Shown here: piece after piece, positions 12,301 through 22,974 of the stretch
Layout of the letters: each line of letters opens with the position of its first letter
How positions within the stretch are numbered: position 1 is the first letter of the stretch
Assembly: GCA_028583405.1 (NCBI GenBank)
Contig: JAPTMU010000405.1
Coordinates: 1 to 64,000 of the forward strand
Source of the DNA: Pogonophryne albipinna
Taxonomy: Eukaryota > Chordata > Actinopteri > Perciformes > Artedidraconidae
DNA length: 64,000 nt
Reading direction: 5' to 3'
Position numbers and translations under genes: made by a program
The notes under the pieces: model-generated
What the model was told of the DNA's origin: nothing
Seen by the model: the letters and a program-made list of their open reading frames with translations, nothing else
The model's database searches: none

Positions 12301-15300
12301 GTAGTGTCTCTACTTTAAAGAGTTCTCTCCTGCTGGTGTTCAGGTGTATATCAGTATGTAGTGTCTCTACTTTAAAGAGTTCTCTCCTGATGATGTTCAG
12401 GTGTATATCAGTATGTAGTGTCTCTACTTTAAAGAGTTCTCTCCTGATGATGTTCAGGTGTATATCAGTATGTAGTGTCTCTACTTTAAAGAGTCTCTCC
12501 TGCTGATGTTCAGGTGTATATCAGTATGTAGTGTCTCTACTTTAAAGAGTCCTCTCCTGCTGATGTTCAGGTGTATATCAGTATGTAGTGTCTCTACTTT
12601 AAAGAGTTCTCTCCTGATGATGTTCAGGTGTATATCAGTATGTAGTGTCTCTACTTTAAAGAGTCCTCTCCTGATGATGTTCAGGTGTATATCAGTATGT
12701 AGTGTCTCTACTTTAAAGAGTCCTCTCCTGCTGATGTTCAGGTGTATATCAGTATGTAGTGTCTCTACTTTAAAGAGTCCTCTCCTGCTGATGTTCAGGT
12801 GTATATCAGTATGTAGTGTCTCTACTTTAAAGAGTCCTCTCCTGCTGATGTTCAGGTGTATATCAGTATGTAGTGTCTCTACTTTAAAGAGTCCTCTCCT
12901 GCTGATGTTCAGGTGTATATCAGTATGTAGTGTCTCTACTTTAAAGAGTTCTCTCCTGATGATGTTCAGGTGTATATCAGTATGTAGTGTCTCTACTTTA
13001 AAGAGTCCTCTCCTGATGATGTTCAGGTGTATATCAGTATGTAGTGTCTCTACTTTAAAGAGTCCTCTCCTGCTGATGTTCAGGTGTATATCAGTATGTA
13101 GTGTCTCTACTTTAAAGAGTCCTCTCCTGCTGATGTTCAGGTGTATATCAGTATGTAGTGTCTCTACTTTAAAGAGTTCTCTCCTGCTGGTGTTCAGGTG
13201 TATATCAGTATGTAGTGTCTCTACTTTAAAGAGTCCTCTCCTGATGATGTTCAGGTGTATATCAGTATGTAGTGTCTCTACTTTAAAGAGTCCTCTCCTG
13301 CTGATGTTCAGGTGTATATCAGTTGTAGTGTCTCTACTTTAAAGAGTTCTCTCCTGCTGGTGTTCAGGTGTATATCAGTATGTAGTGTCTCTACTTTAAA
13401 GAGTTCTCTCCTGATGATGTTCAGGTGTATCAGTATGTAGTGTCTCTACTTTAAAGAGTTCTCTCCTGATGATGTTCAGGTGTATATCAGTATGTAGTGT
13501 CTCTACTTTAAAGAGTCCTCTCCTGATGATGTTCAGGTGTATATCAGTATGTAGTGTCTCTACTTTAAAGAGTTCTCTCCTGCTGGTGTTCAGGTGTATA
13601 TCAGTATGTAGTGTCTCTACTTTAAAGAGTTCTCTCCTGATGATGTTCAGGTGTATATCAGTATGTAGTGTCTCTACTTTAAAGAGTTCTCTCCTGATGA
13701 TGTTCAGGTGTATATCAGTATGTAGTGTCTCTACTTTAAAGAGTCCTCTCCTGCTGATGTTCAGGTGTATATCAGTATGTAGTGTCTCTACTTTAAAGAG
13801 TCCTCTCCTGCTGATGTTCAGGTGTATATCAGTATGTAGTGTCTCTACTTTAAAGAGTTCTCTCCTGCTGGTGTTCAGGTGTATATCAGTATGTATGTCT
13901 CTACTTTAAAGAGTCTCTCCTGATGATGTTCAGGTGTATATCAGTATGTAGTGTCTCTACTTTAAAGAGTCCTCTGCTGATGTTCAGGTGTATATCAGTA
14001 TGTAGTGTCTCTACTTTAAAGAGTTCTCTCCTGCTGGTGTTCAGGTGTATATCAGTATGTAGTGTCTCTACTTTAAAGAGTTCTCTCCTGATGATGTTCA
14101 GGTGTATATCAGTATGTAGTGTCTCTACTTTAAAGAGTTCTCTCCTGATGATGTTCAGGTGTATATCAGTATGTAGTGTCTCTACTTTAAAGAGTCCTCT
14201 CCTGCTGATGTTCAGGTGTATATCAGTATGTAGTGTCTCTACTTTAAAGAGTCCTCTCCTGCTGATGTTCAGTGTATATCAGTATGTAGTGTCTCTACTT
14301 TAAAGAGTTCTCTCCTGATGATGTTCAGGTGTATATCAGTATGTAGTGTCTCTACTTTAAAGAGTCCTCTCCTGATGATGTTCAGGTGTATATCAGTATG
14401 TAGTGTCTCTACTTTAAAGAGTCCTCTCCTGCTGATGTTCAGGTGTATATCAGTATGTTCTCTACTTTAAGAGTCCTCTCCTGCTGATGTTCAGGTGTAT
14501 ATCAGTATGTAGTGTCTCTACTTTAAAGAGTCCTCTCCTGCTGATGTTCAGGTATATCAGTATGTAGTGTCTCTACTTTAAAGAGTCCTCTCCTGCTGAT
14601 GTTCAGGTGTATATCTAGTATGTAGTGTCTCTACTTTAAAGAGTTCTCTCCTGATGATGTTCAGGTGTATATCAGTATGTAGTGTCTCTACTTTAAAGAG
14701 TCCTCTCCTGATGATGTTCAGGTGTATATCAGTATGTAGTGTCTCTACTTTAAAGAGTCCTCTCCTGCTGATGTTCAGGTGTATATCAGTATGTAGTGTC
14801 TCTACTTTAAAGAGTCCTCTCCTGCTGATGTTCAGGTGTATATCAGTATGTAGTGTCTCTACTTTAAAGAGTTCTCTCCTGCTGGTGTTCAGGTGTATAT
14901 CAGTATGTAGTGTCTCTACTTTAAAGAGTCCTCTCCTGATGATGTTCAGGTGTATATCAGTATGTAGTGTCTCTACTTTAAAGAGTCCTCTCCTGCTGAT
15001 GTTCAGGTGTATATCAGTATGTAGTGTCTCTACTTTAAAGAGTTCTCTCCTGCTGGTGTTCAGGTGTATATCAGTATGTAGTGTCTCTACTTAAAGAGTT
15101 CTCTCCTGATGATGTTCAGGTGTATATCAGTATGTAGTGTCTCTACTTTAAGAGTTCTCTCCTGATGATGTTCAGGTGTATATCAGTATGTAGTGTCATC
15201 ATACTTTAAAGAGTCCTCTCCTGATGATGTTCAGGTGTATATCAGTATGTAGTGTCTCTACTTTAAGAGTTTCTCTCCTGCTGGTGTTCAGGTGTATATC

Positions 15301-16442
15301 AGTATGTAGTGTCTCTACTTTAAAGAGTTACTCTCCTGATGATGTTCAGGTGTATATCAGTATGTAGTGTCTCTACTTTAAAGAGTCCTCTCCTGCTGAT
15401 GTTCAGGTGTATATCAGTATGTAGTGTCTCTACTTTAAAGAGTTCCTCTCCTGATGATGTTCAGGTGTATATCAGTATGTAGTGTCTCTACTTAAAGAGT
15501 TCTCTCTGCTGGTGTTTCAGGTGTATATCAGTATGTAGTGTCTCTACTTTAAAGAGTTCTCTCCTGATGAATGTTCAGGTGTATATCAGTATGTAGTGTC
15601 TCTACTTTAAAGAGTTCTCTCCTGATGATGTTCAGGTGTATATCAGTATGTAGTGTCTCTACTTTAAAGAGTCCTCTCCTGCTGATGTTCAGGTGTATAT
15701 CAGTATGTAGGTGTCTCTACTTTAAAGAGTCCTCTCCTGATGATTTTCATGTGTATATCAGTATGTAGTGTCTCTACTTTAAAGAGTTCTCTCCTGCTGG
15801 TGTTCACGGTGTAATATCAGTATGTAGTGTCTCTACTTTAAAGAGTTCTCTCCTGATGATGTTCAGGTGTATATCAGTATGTAGTGTCTCTACTTTAAAG
15901 AGTTCTCTCCTGATGATGTTCAGGTGTATATCAGTATGTAGTGTCTCTACTTTAAAGAGTTCTCTCCTGATGATGTTCAGGTGTATATCAGTATGTAGTG
16001 TCTCTACTTTAAGAGTCCTCTCCTGCTGATGTCAGGTGTATATCAGAATGTAGTGTCTCTACTTTAAGAGTCCTCTCCTGATGATGTTCAGGTGTATATC
16101 AGTATGTAGTGTCTCTACTTTAAGAGTTCTCTCCTGATGATGTCAGGTGTATATCAGTAGTATGTAGTGTCTCTACTTTAAAGAGTTCTCCTCCTGATGA
16201 TGTTCAGGTGTATAGCAGTATGTAGTGTCTCTACTTTAAAGAGTTCTCTCCTGATGAGTTCAGGTGTATATCAGGTATGTAGTGTCTCTACTTAAAGAGT
16301 TCTCTCCTGATGATGTTCAGGTGTATATCAGTATGTAGTGTCTCTACTTTAAAGAGTTCTCTCCTGATGATGTTCAGGTGTATATCAGTATGTAGTGTCT
16401 CTACTTTAAAGAGTTCTCTCCTGATGATGTTCAGGTGTATAT
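3334..16442 (+). repeat. 57-bp satellite array A
   Basis: About 230 head-to-tail copies of a 57-bp unit running from agtcctctcctgctgatg through tatatcagtatgtagtg to ctctactttaaag. Because 57 is divisible by 3 and one frame has no stop, each unit can be read as the same 19 residues ([19 protein letters not shown]), giving long open frames with no coding meaning. Variants are zoned: tccagctgatg forms are common at about 3.7-6.0 kb, tcctgatgatg forms after 6.1 kb, and gagttctctcc forms after 11.5 kb. From about 15.1 to 16.3 kb many units carry single-base indels. The array is entered through the leader gaggaaaccggtgtcac (3306 on), which also precedes array B. Confidence 0.98.
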
Positions 16443-17575
16443 CCAACCCAGTCTCACGGCATTTCGTGTTCACCAACACGACTTCCCCCTTTTTTTCGTG
16501 TTGCACAGAACGATTTTAAAAGCAATGTATTTCTACTGGTAATGTGTTTCGTGCCTGCGTCTTTTCCTTCGGTCGGGTCGTGGAACACCGGAAGCTGTGG
16601 TTCATAAAAACATGTTCTTAATCAATATCAAGCCACGATTATTGTTTTTATTTTAAATCGCATAATTTCGGACTTTTGTTTCCGTCTGTGAGGGAAATAA
16701 ATGTCTCAGAGCCTCAGAATACTGAAATCTGTATTTTTTAAATCTTTTTTTCCTTCTAATTTGTTTTTCTTTTCAAAATAACACACTGTTATTTACTCAC
16801 CAATAACACACAATTATCCTTGCTTTTATTTATTGGTTTAATTCCATAATCTCGGGCTTTTTTGGCGTCCGTCAGGAACTGAATTTATAAATAAAAATAA
16901 CCGGAAACAGACGTAGGCCTCTAGGAGTTTAGGATGGCCGAAGACACTACACTACCCATAATCCCCAGCTATCGTTTAGGACTACAGTCCCCGTGATTAA
17001 TCTGCGCCAAGGTTACGCCGAGCGTCAAACAGCTGTTTGAAATGGAACGAAACCACGCCAGACTATTCAAAACTGGACTCGAACACCCCCCAGAACTACA
17101 CATGCTGGCTATTGTGTTTCACAAAATGTTCTATGGGACGTCTCTACTGAACGTTTTCGTTTCTCCCACAATTAGAAGTTGCCAGTATTTAACACATTGG
17201 TGTTATCAAATGTAAAACATGTAATTACTAAATGGGTGAAAATCGCTTGTGTCCATAATGCGCAGCATTAATATATACCCACATGACAGCTCATTGTTAC
17301 TTTGTAATTCTACTCCAATTCAATTCAGAGGTTAACCTGGTATTTTTACTCCACTACATTTATTTGAGTTACTTAATGATGTGAAATATAAACAACCCTT
17401 AAAGCAGACTTTAGTTACAGTTAAATTCAGGGAAGGTGATTGTCAAGTGCCAACAATCAGGAGAGATATTTGATAGTTGGTGCTTGAGAAGACTAAACAT
17501 TTATCTGCAATTGACATGAATGGAAACGAGTAATAAAGTAAATTCATTACTCGTTATTCTCTCCTAATAGTTCAT
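16443..17575. other. No gene seen; dispersed-repeat-like DNA after array A
   Basis: The array stops abruptly at tatatccaacccagtctcacgg. The next several hundred bases (cacggcatttcgtg, cgtgttgcacagaacg, gtcgtggaacaccgg) look like a fish dispersed repeat, probably DNA-transposon derived. I recognise the style but cannot name the family. The rest is AT-rich with no sustained reading frame. Confidence 0.4.
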
Positions 17576-17737
17576 TAAAGACTGTATGTACAGATGGAGC
17601 ACCTACTTTCAGACAGTTTGAAACGCGAGGGCCGTGATTGGTACTGCCCTCGCTCAAGGGAAAACCTCCAGCTTGACTTGAGACCTCCCCCGTGATAAAT
17701 AAATGTAATTATAATGAAGCTGCAATGGATCATTGAC

Positions 17738-17751
17738 CCACCAGGGGGCGC
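17738..17751 (+). promoter_or_regulatory. CTCF-type motif
   Basis: The sequence ccaccagggggcgc is a full match to the vertebrate CTCF core consensus. Occupancy cannot be judged from sequence. Confidence 0.5.
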
Positions 17752-19465
17752 AGTGGGGTTCCACACTGGAGCTCATGTGAAATAAAGTCAGATACAGTAC
17801 GCTGGATGTGGAACTTTGTTAAGCTCCATGTCACGGATATCATACTCTGTGCTAAATAAGAGACATGTAATCATTTACAAAACATCACCATGTTGTTATT
17901 TAACAAAATAATGTTGCTTAGTCGAAACAAACGAACGGGAGGAAATGCAGCCCGGCTCTCGATTTTTAATCCTAATCTAATCATCATCTTCACCACGATC
18001 ATTTGTGTTTATGTTCGCAGAATTGACATGAAATCACTGACACATATTAATATACTGTATTCAACTTCATTAAAACGTTATTAATGTTCCTAAACTCAGT
18101 AATTCACTCAAAATAGTTATATTTTAATGGAGCCTCGTCGGCAGATCAGGATCCCAACGCGTAGCGGAGGGATCTTGATCTGCTGAAGGGTGTTATTTTC
18201 CCCATAAGGATCAAGTCGCTGCACATTATCCCGCTTATTACACGGCCACATTCTCAACAAAGTAACGACATGACTCCCAATATTAATTGAAATGCTTTTA
18301 TGGATTTAGAAAATGTTTTTATTGATTTAAAAAATAGTTGTATTGATTTAAATTGACATGCATCCGCTAAGAAAAATAGTCCGTTGTTACCGTGTTTTAA
18401 ACAGTCTGAATGAAACGGCAGCTCTCAGCTGTGTGTTTACCAGGTATTTACACAACTAATGGCCCATCAACCACAGCTCTCTCCCCCTCCCCCTGATCTT
18501 CGTCTCCAGCAGCTAAATGAACTGTAGGTTTAAACGCAGACTTTTGTTCCCCCATGTTTCGTTGTTATTGTTTCACTGAGCGGACCCGCACATTTTTTTC
18601 AAACGCTTCCTGTTTTGGTCCATCTGCGCGGTAATAGGTTTTGTGCGCTGTGATGATTCGGCTGTTCCTTTAGTAATGAATATTAAATGTTGTGACGAAA
18701 TCTTTCCACCAATAATTCCAATAAGTAATCCAAAATGTATTCACTTCAGGTTTACCAAAGTAAAAAAAAGTTACATTGCACACACACAACACACATCACA
18801 CAAATTGACCCGATTGGCGGTTCTAGTGTTAAATAAACTCACTAATTAATGAAACCAGTTCAATACGCATTATTCTTATTCTTATCATTCTTTATGAGCG
18901 CAGAAATAGTCTTAAAATCAGACCTGTTTTTTAAGTGAAACCTGACGGCAGGCAGTTAGCTCTGATCACCTCATGATAAATGCGCCACACCTAATCTCTG
19001 GCCATTCAGCCACAGAGCTCCCTCGATACAAACCAAACTGGAGACGGTGTGAAAGCACCTATTGTTTTAAATAATGGTCTGAATTACCGTGGGACAGCAC
19101 GCTCTAAACTAAAATGTTCAATCAATAAAGTAACATCTTATCTTAATAATATCTTATATTAATAATAATAATAAATCATATGTGTCCGAAAGGGAGCAGG
19201 AGGAAGCAAATACAAAAATATACAAAACATATACTGCATATTAAAGCAAACGATTGTAAAGGTAAAAGTATGAGCATAACAAATAAAGAAGTGTAATGTA
19301 AACATTTACATTATTATTATGATTATTTAATATATAAAGACTATATATTATTGAATTACAAGATTAGATATACTTTAGTTGATCTAAAATATTGATGTGT
19401 TCAAATGCTCTTCAAAACACAACTGCAAGTCCATGAAACTTGTCTTTCTGTATTAGTGGATGAAG

Positions 19466-19478
19466 CGCCATCTCCTGG
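19466..19478 (-). promoter_or_regulatory. Possible weaker CTCF-type motif
   Basis: On the minus strand the sequence ccaggagatggcg fits the CTCF core with one mismatch. It points toward the plus-strand motif at 17738, a convergent arrangement. Motif match only. Confidence 0.25.
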
Positions 19479-19745
19479 TTGAAACCTGAAATTGAAAATC
19501 TGGCCACGCCCTCTTGGAAAATAGTGGGAGGGCTTAACATTCCTCGATACTGGTCTTAGGCAGGAAGCTGGAAGCTGGAGTCTGAAATGAGGTGCTACAT
19601 CTGTAATGGCTATTTTGCACATCCCTTTCAAGATTTCAAGACTTTCTAAGGTTTATTGACATATCATATTCACAACTACGGTGTAGTTATGCAATGAATG
19701 AAACACTTGGGTCACAGGTTCCTCAACAGTGCATTACAAGACATC

Positions 19746-19905
19746 TATCAATATGTGTGTACCTCCACCTCTAGGGGGTCCTCACCTCCTCTAGGGGGGT
19801 CCGGGGGCATGCTCCCCAGGGAAGGTTTTTTTTTTTTTTAATATTGAAGTTAAAAGCATCAATCTGGTGCACTTTGAGAGCAACATGAAGAGATCTATGG
19901 ATACA
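19746..19905. mobile_element. hAT-like non-coding fragment
   Basis: Contains ggtccgggggcatgctcccc and then aatctggtgcactttgag, a pairing I associate with a common decayed hAT-type element in fish. The second motif recurs at 21152-21169. No ends or target duplication were found, so the family call is tentative. Confidence 0.35.
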
Positions 19906-20678
19906 TCTCAACACCCAGATGAAACACAACTGTATTCAGATTTACTTTATCTTTATGGATATTTTACAAATCACTCCCCTTTCAAGACCGAAATGTCTAC
20001 GTGCAGAAGATGGCATCTTTTTTACATGAATATTCCAGCCGATCTGTGTTTTGAAACCATGAGCTGCAAAATGAGCGCCTCACCCCACTGTACAGGCGAG
20101 TTGGGTACTTTTTTAAATATACCTGGTCAGGCTCTGTTTTGCTGAGGTCCTCTGCACTTGCGGGCCGCTGAGGGGTGGCGGTGTTTGGGGCAACGAAGAC
20201 GGCTGCGGCTGCTCCGCCCCCGTGGGCGAGGCGGGCAAAGCCGGCGAGTCGGACGTTAGTGTCCATGACAGTGGCCGCGGGTAACGTAATGTCCCCATGA
20301 TCTGAACTGGTATTACCTGCAGTAGATGCAGTGTTACTGCTGGCGATTAGGGCTGGTTGTTTTAACCATTTTCTGAGTTCCATCACTGACTGCTGTGTCA
20401 GCACTTTGCAGATGATGAACGCGCAGTGGCACAGGTCACGCACACCTGACATAATAACGTTACTTACCGTTTAAATTGACCAAATAAATGCAGCAGACAA
20501 TGTTATTTAACCACAATTACAATTTATTTTATTTCAACTAAATTCTTCTTCTTATTATTATTATGTAATATTTTTCACTTTTATTTTATTTTATTCACTT
20601 CACTTTTCAACTGAGGGTGCATAACGACTCAACTGAGGGTGCAATGCACCCTTATGCACCCCCGTAGAACCGGGCCTG
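19906..20678 (-). mobile_element. hAT element fragment (5' end plus transposase N-terminus)
   Basis: Read on the minus strand, a terminus caggcccggttctacggggg starts at 20678, followed by gtgcataagggtgcattgca, the style of a fish hAT 5' end. About 300 bp further in, a transposase N-terminus begins. The downstream part is lost or decayed beyond about 19997, so the left boundary is approximate. Confidence 0.6.
19997..20383 (-). pseudogene. TTF-type zinc finger of a hAT/ZMYM1-like transposase, truncated
   Basis: From ATG 20383 the product begins MELRKWLKQPALIAS, followed by a Ser/Thr/Ala-rich linker and then KKYPTRLYSGVRRSFCSSWF and LEYSCKKDAIFC. This is the TTF-type finger layout (SSWF, LEYS..KDAIFC) of ZMYM1-like hAT transposases. 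The frame ends at FCT-stop where family members continue FC.PCR into the finger, and the next codons hold further stops. A longer frame starts at 20452, but the inner ATG fits the family's N-terminus better. Only about 128 codons of a protein normally several hundred residues long survive. Confidence 0.65.
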
Positions 20679-20915
20679 CCTTAACCTAAAGTACTCTTTA
20701 ATGTGTTAATAAAGGTTAATTAGTTTGTCTGTTTTGCACATCCTCATATTAATATCTTTGTACATCCGGCACTAAACTGTTTTATTGTAGAGATCACTGA
20801 CAGTATCTTCTTGATTTTTTATATTCTATATCTCTGTCATTGACCTTCTACTTTCCCCCGATGAAAGTATGTACTCTTAATATTGTTTTAATCAAATAAC
20901 ATTATTCGTACATGT

Positions 20916-21185
20916 CAGTGTTTCCCCTAGGATGGAGTCATAGCAGCGGTGCTAAGGCACGTGGGCCCAGCACAATGTGAGCGCGGAGCACAAGAAAGGC
21001 TCTTGAGGCCGAGCACCGGGGCCGGTTCCAGACAATTTGCTGCCCTATAGGCGAGATTTTATATATAAAGAATAAATGAAAAATACACTGCAAAAACAGA
21101 CACTTATTGACAAACTTATTGATTTTTGTGAACATTTGAAAGTAAAATGCTTCAATCTGGTGCACTTTGAGCACACAATTACTAG
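20916..21185 (+). mobile_element. Second hAT-like fragment
   Basis: Begins cagtgtttcccctagg, a typical hAT terminus, and ends with aatctggtgcactttgag, shared with the fragment at 19746-19905. No coding content is recognisable. Confidence 0.4.
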
Positions 21186-21189
21186 AGAC

Positions 21190-21515
21190 CTGATCTAGGG
21201 GTCAGCTCAGTCACTGGTACTTTTTCATTTACAAAGCCATGTTGGATAAACTACCATCTTATATCTGCTCCCTGATCTCTCTGCGAATTGAAAGTACTTA
21301 TTGTTTTATTAAATGTGCCAAGTGCTAGGACTGTCTTAGGGAAGAAAGCTTTTAGATGTGCAGCTCCACTAACTTGGAACAGTCTGCAAAAAGAATAGAA
21401 AATTACCAAGCTAGTACCACTACATGTTTTTAAAGCTCGGTTGGATGCTAACCAATCAGATGCTGTTGGTACCTGTACATGTGGTTAGATATGTAAATTG
21501 TAATCCCTGTACATT
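21190..21515 (+). mobile_element. LINE fragment, C-terminal tail of a reverse-transcriptase ORF (L2/CR1 style)
   Basis: Broken plus-strand frames give scraps such as ACPSYICSL-like and GKKAFRCAAPLTWNSLQKEL-like peptides once frameshifts are allowed. These resemble the tail segment after the thumb of L2/CR1-type LINE ORF2 proteins. No catalytic motif is present. Confidence 0.5.
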
Positions 21516-21527
21516 TTGCTGTATGAT

Positions 21528-22034
21528 GTCCGAAAACCAGTCAGTATCTGGTGTGAGGGGTAGGGGTAGGGGTAGGGTAATGTTGTGAATCGAGTGGCCC
21601 ATGGTGGTGGTGGGGTTATGGTATGGGCAGGCGTATGTTATGGACGACGAACACAGGCCACTCGATTCACAACATTACCCTACCCCTACCCCTCACACCA
21701 GATACTGCCTGGTTTCCGGACCCCCCCAGACCCCCCCAATAAAGCCAAACTGCACGTTTCAGAGTGGCCTTTTATTGTGGCCAGCCTAAGGCACACCTGT
21801 GCAATAATCATGCTGTCTAATCAGCATCTTGATATGCCACACCTGTGAGGTGGGATGGATTATCTCGGCAAAGGAGAAGTGCTCACTATCACAGATTCTT
21901 TCAGATTTGTGAACAATATTTGAGAGAAATGGTTATTTTGTGTTTATAGAAAATGTTTTAGATCTTTGAGTTCATCTCATGAGAAATGGGAGCAACAACA
22001 AAAGTGTTGCGTTTATATTTTTGTTCAGTGTCAG
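21528..22034 (+). mobile_element. Tc1/mariner element, deleted and folded back on itself
   Basis: The right end (21730-22034) carries the familiar fish Tc1 terminus: gcacacctgtgcaataatca, catctcatgagaaatgg-type sequence and a final tatttttgttcagtg. A short transposase scrap GGGGVMVWAGVCYG (about 21603-21644) is the well-known transposase segment. Around it lie two inverted arms, 21528-21599 and 21656-21721, near-perfect complements apart from one extra ggggta in the left arm, with a 56-bp loop. The rest of the transposase is missing, so the element is inactive. Confidence 0.8.
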
Positions 22035-22035
22035 T

Positions 22036-22176
22036 AGATGGAGTTCGCTATGATTTAGGTTTCGTTTATGCATGGGGTCGATTCTTTTAATTACATTTCA
22101 TTTTTTATACATTTTGGATTTTCTTGGCGAGCTATTTTTAGAACATACCCGGCCGGCACCGTGTTGGCTACCCCTG
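22036..22176. mobile_element. hAT-type terminal fragment
   Basis: Ends in gcaccgtgttggctacccctg, whose complement is the caggggtagccaacacggtgc type of hAT end. The Tc1 copy abuts it on the left. No partner end was found. Confidence 0.45.
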
Positions 22177-22910
22177 GTCTCGACCCTTTAATGTGACCAG
22201 GGGGATCAGACAAGGCTGCTCGATGTCAGGCTGAACACACTGGCAATAGAACCCATGCTACACAATATCCGCTCTCTTAATGAGGGCCTGTTTTTAAATA
22301 CACGTTTTATTTTATCGGCCTATGCAGACAAAGCTGGGACAGGTAGTGGATACTTTCCAAAAGATCTCCTCTGCAAAGGTCAACTGGGCTAAGCAGTAGG
22401 GGAGTGGCCTGGTGGCCTCCCTCAGCTCCCAGGTGGGTTGACATGGTCTAAAATATTTGGGAGTCCATCTTGGAGATGAGGTCACACTGGGAAGGAGTTT
22501 TAGAAAAGGTGGAGGGGAAGCTTAACAAGTGGCGCTGGTTGCTTCCCCTCATGTCCTACAGAGGCAGGGTGCTGGTCAACCAACAAACCCTAACCAATCC
22601 TGGTCATCCCCCGAGTGTCCGTTCTGCACCGACAGAGACAATCACTCACTGCTACCTGGACTCTCAGACTGAAGCCTCTTTTCAAAACTGTGGGGAGGTT
22701 TTTACAGAGACTGCTTTTATTTGTGGTGCTGGCTACAAGACACAGAATGCAGGGAAGTGGGAACCGTTCAATTTTATTGTGGGGCAGGCAAAAATGTCGA
22801 TATACAAAAGCATAAAAAAGAAAATAAACGGTACAGCCGGTAAAAAATGTACCAGAGTGGCGCATATTTCAGCAGCGCCGCCACTATTTGTATATAGGGG
22901 AAACATGTCA
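22177..22910 (+). mobile_element. Tx1-type (L1-clade) LINE fragment
   Basis: Plus-strand scraps in changing frames match the reverse-transcriptase ORF of Tx1-like LINEs. A GIRQGCS motif near 22201 and an LSAYAD scrap near 22314 (normally LSAYADD) are followed by GDEV, WEGVLEKVEGKLNKWRWLLP and MSYRGRVLVN at 22477-22580. After an internal deletion, the C-terminal AFICGAGYKTQNAGKWEPFN and FIVGQAKMSIYKSIKKK lie at about 22709-22820. The second catalytic Asp of YADD is replaced and stops intervene, so this is inactive. Confidence 0.75.
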
Positions 22911-22917
22911 AAGCACA

Positions 22918-22970
22918 CAGTGAACAGATGTACAGATATACAGATGTACAGATATACAGATGTACAGAGA
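22918..22970 (+). repeat. Short 16-bp repeat
   Basis: About three copies of gatgtacagatatacag, directly downstream of the stop of the minus-strand zinc-finger ORF and therefore in its likely 3' UTR. Confidence 0.8.
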
Positions 22971-22974
22971 GTAT

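Larger units (their letters stand above)
17576..19745. other. No gene seen; AT-rich intergenic DNA
   Basis: Only short frames with no recognisable product. A segment near 18124-18260 (gcgtagcggagggatcttga ... cgcttattacacgg) again looks like a dispersed fish repeat. Short ttaataata tracts occur near 19137-19175. Two CTCF-like motifs are listed separately. Confidence 0.4.

Noticed and set aside
3356..15768. Many plus-strand frames in array A starting [10 protein letters not shown]
   Set aside because: Same 19-residue satellite translation, interrupted wherever a unit has an indel. No promoter, splice or non-repeat domain.
3334..16442. CRISPR-like array
   Set aside because: Copies are directly contiguous with no unique spacers, and the context is vertebrate.
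21557..21577. Telomere repeat
   Set aside because: The unit is ggggta, only three copies, inside a Tc1 fold-back. Not TTAGGG and not terminal.
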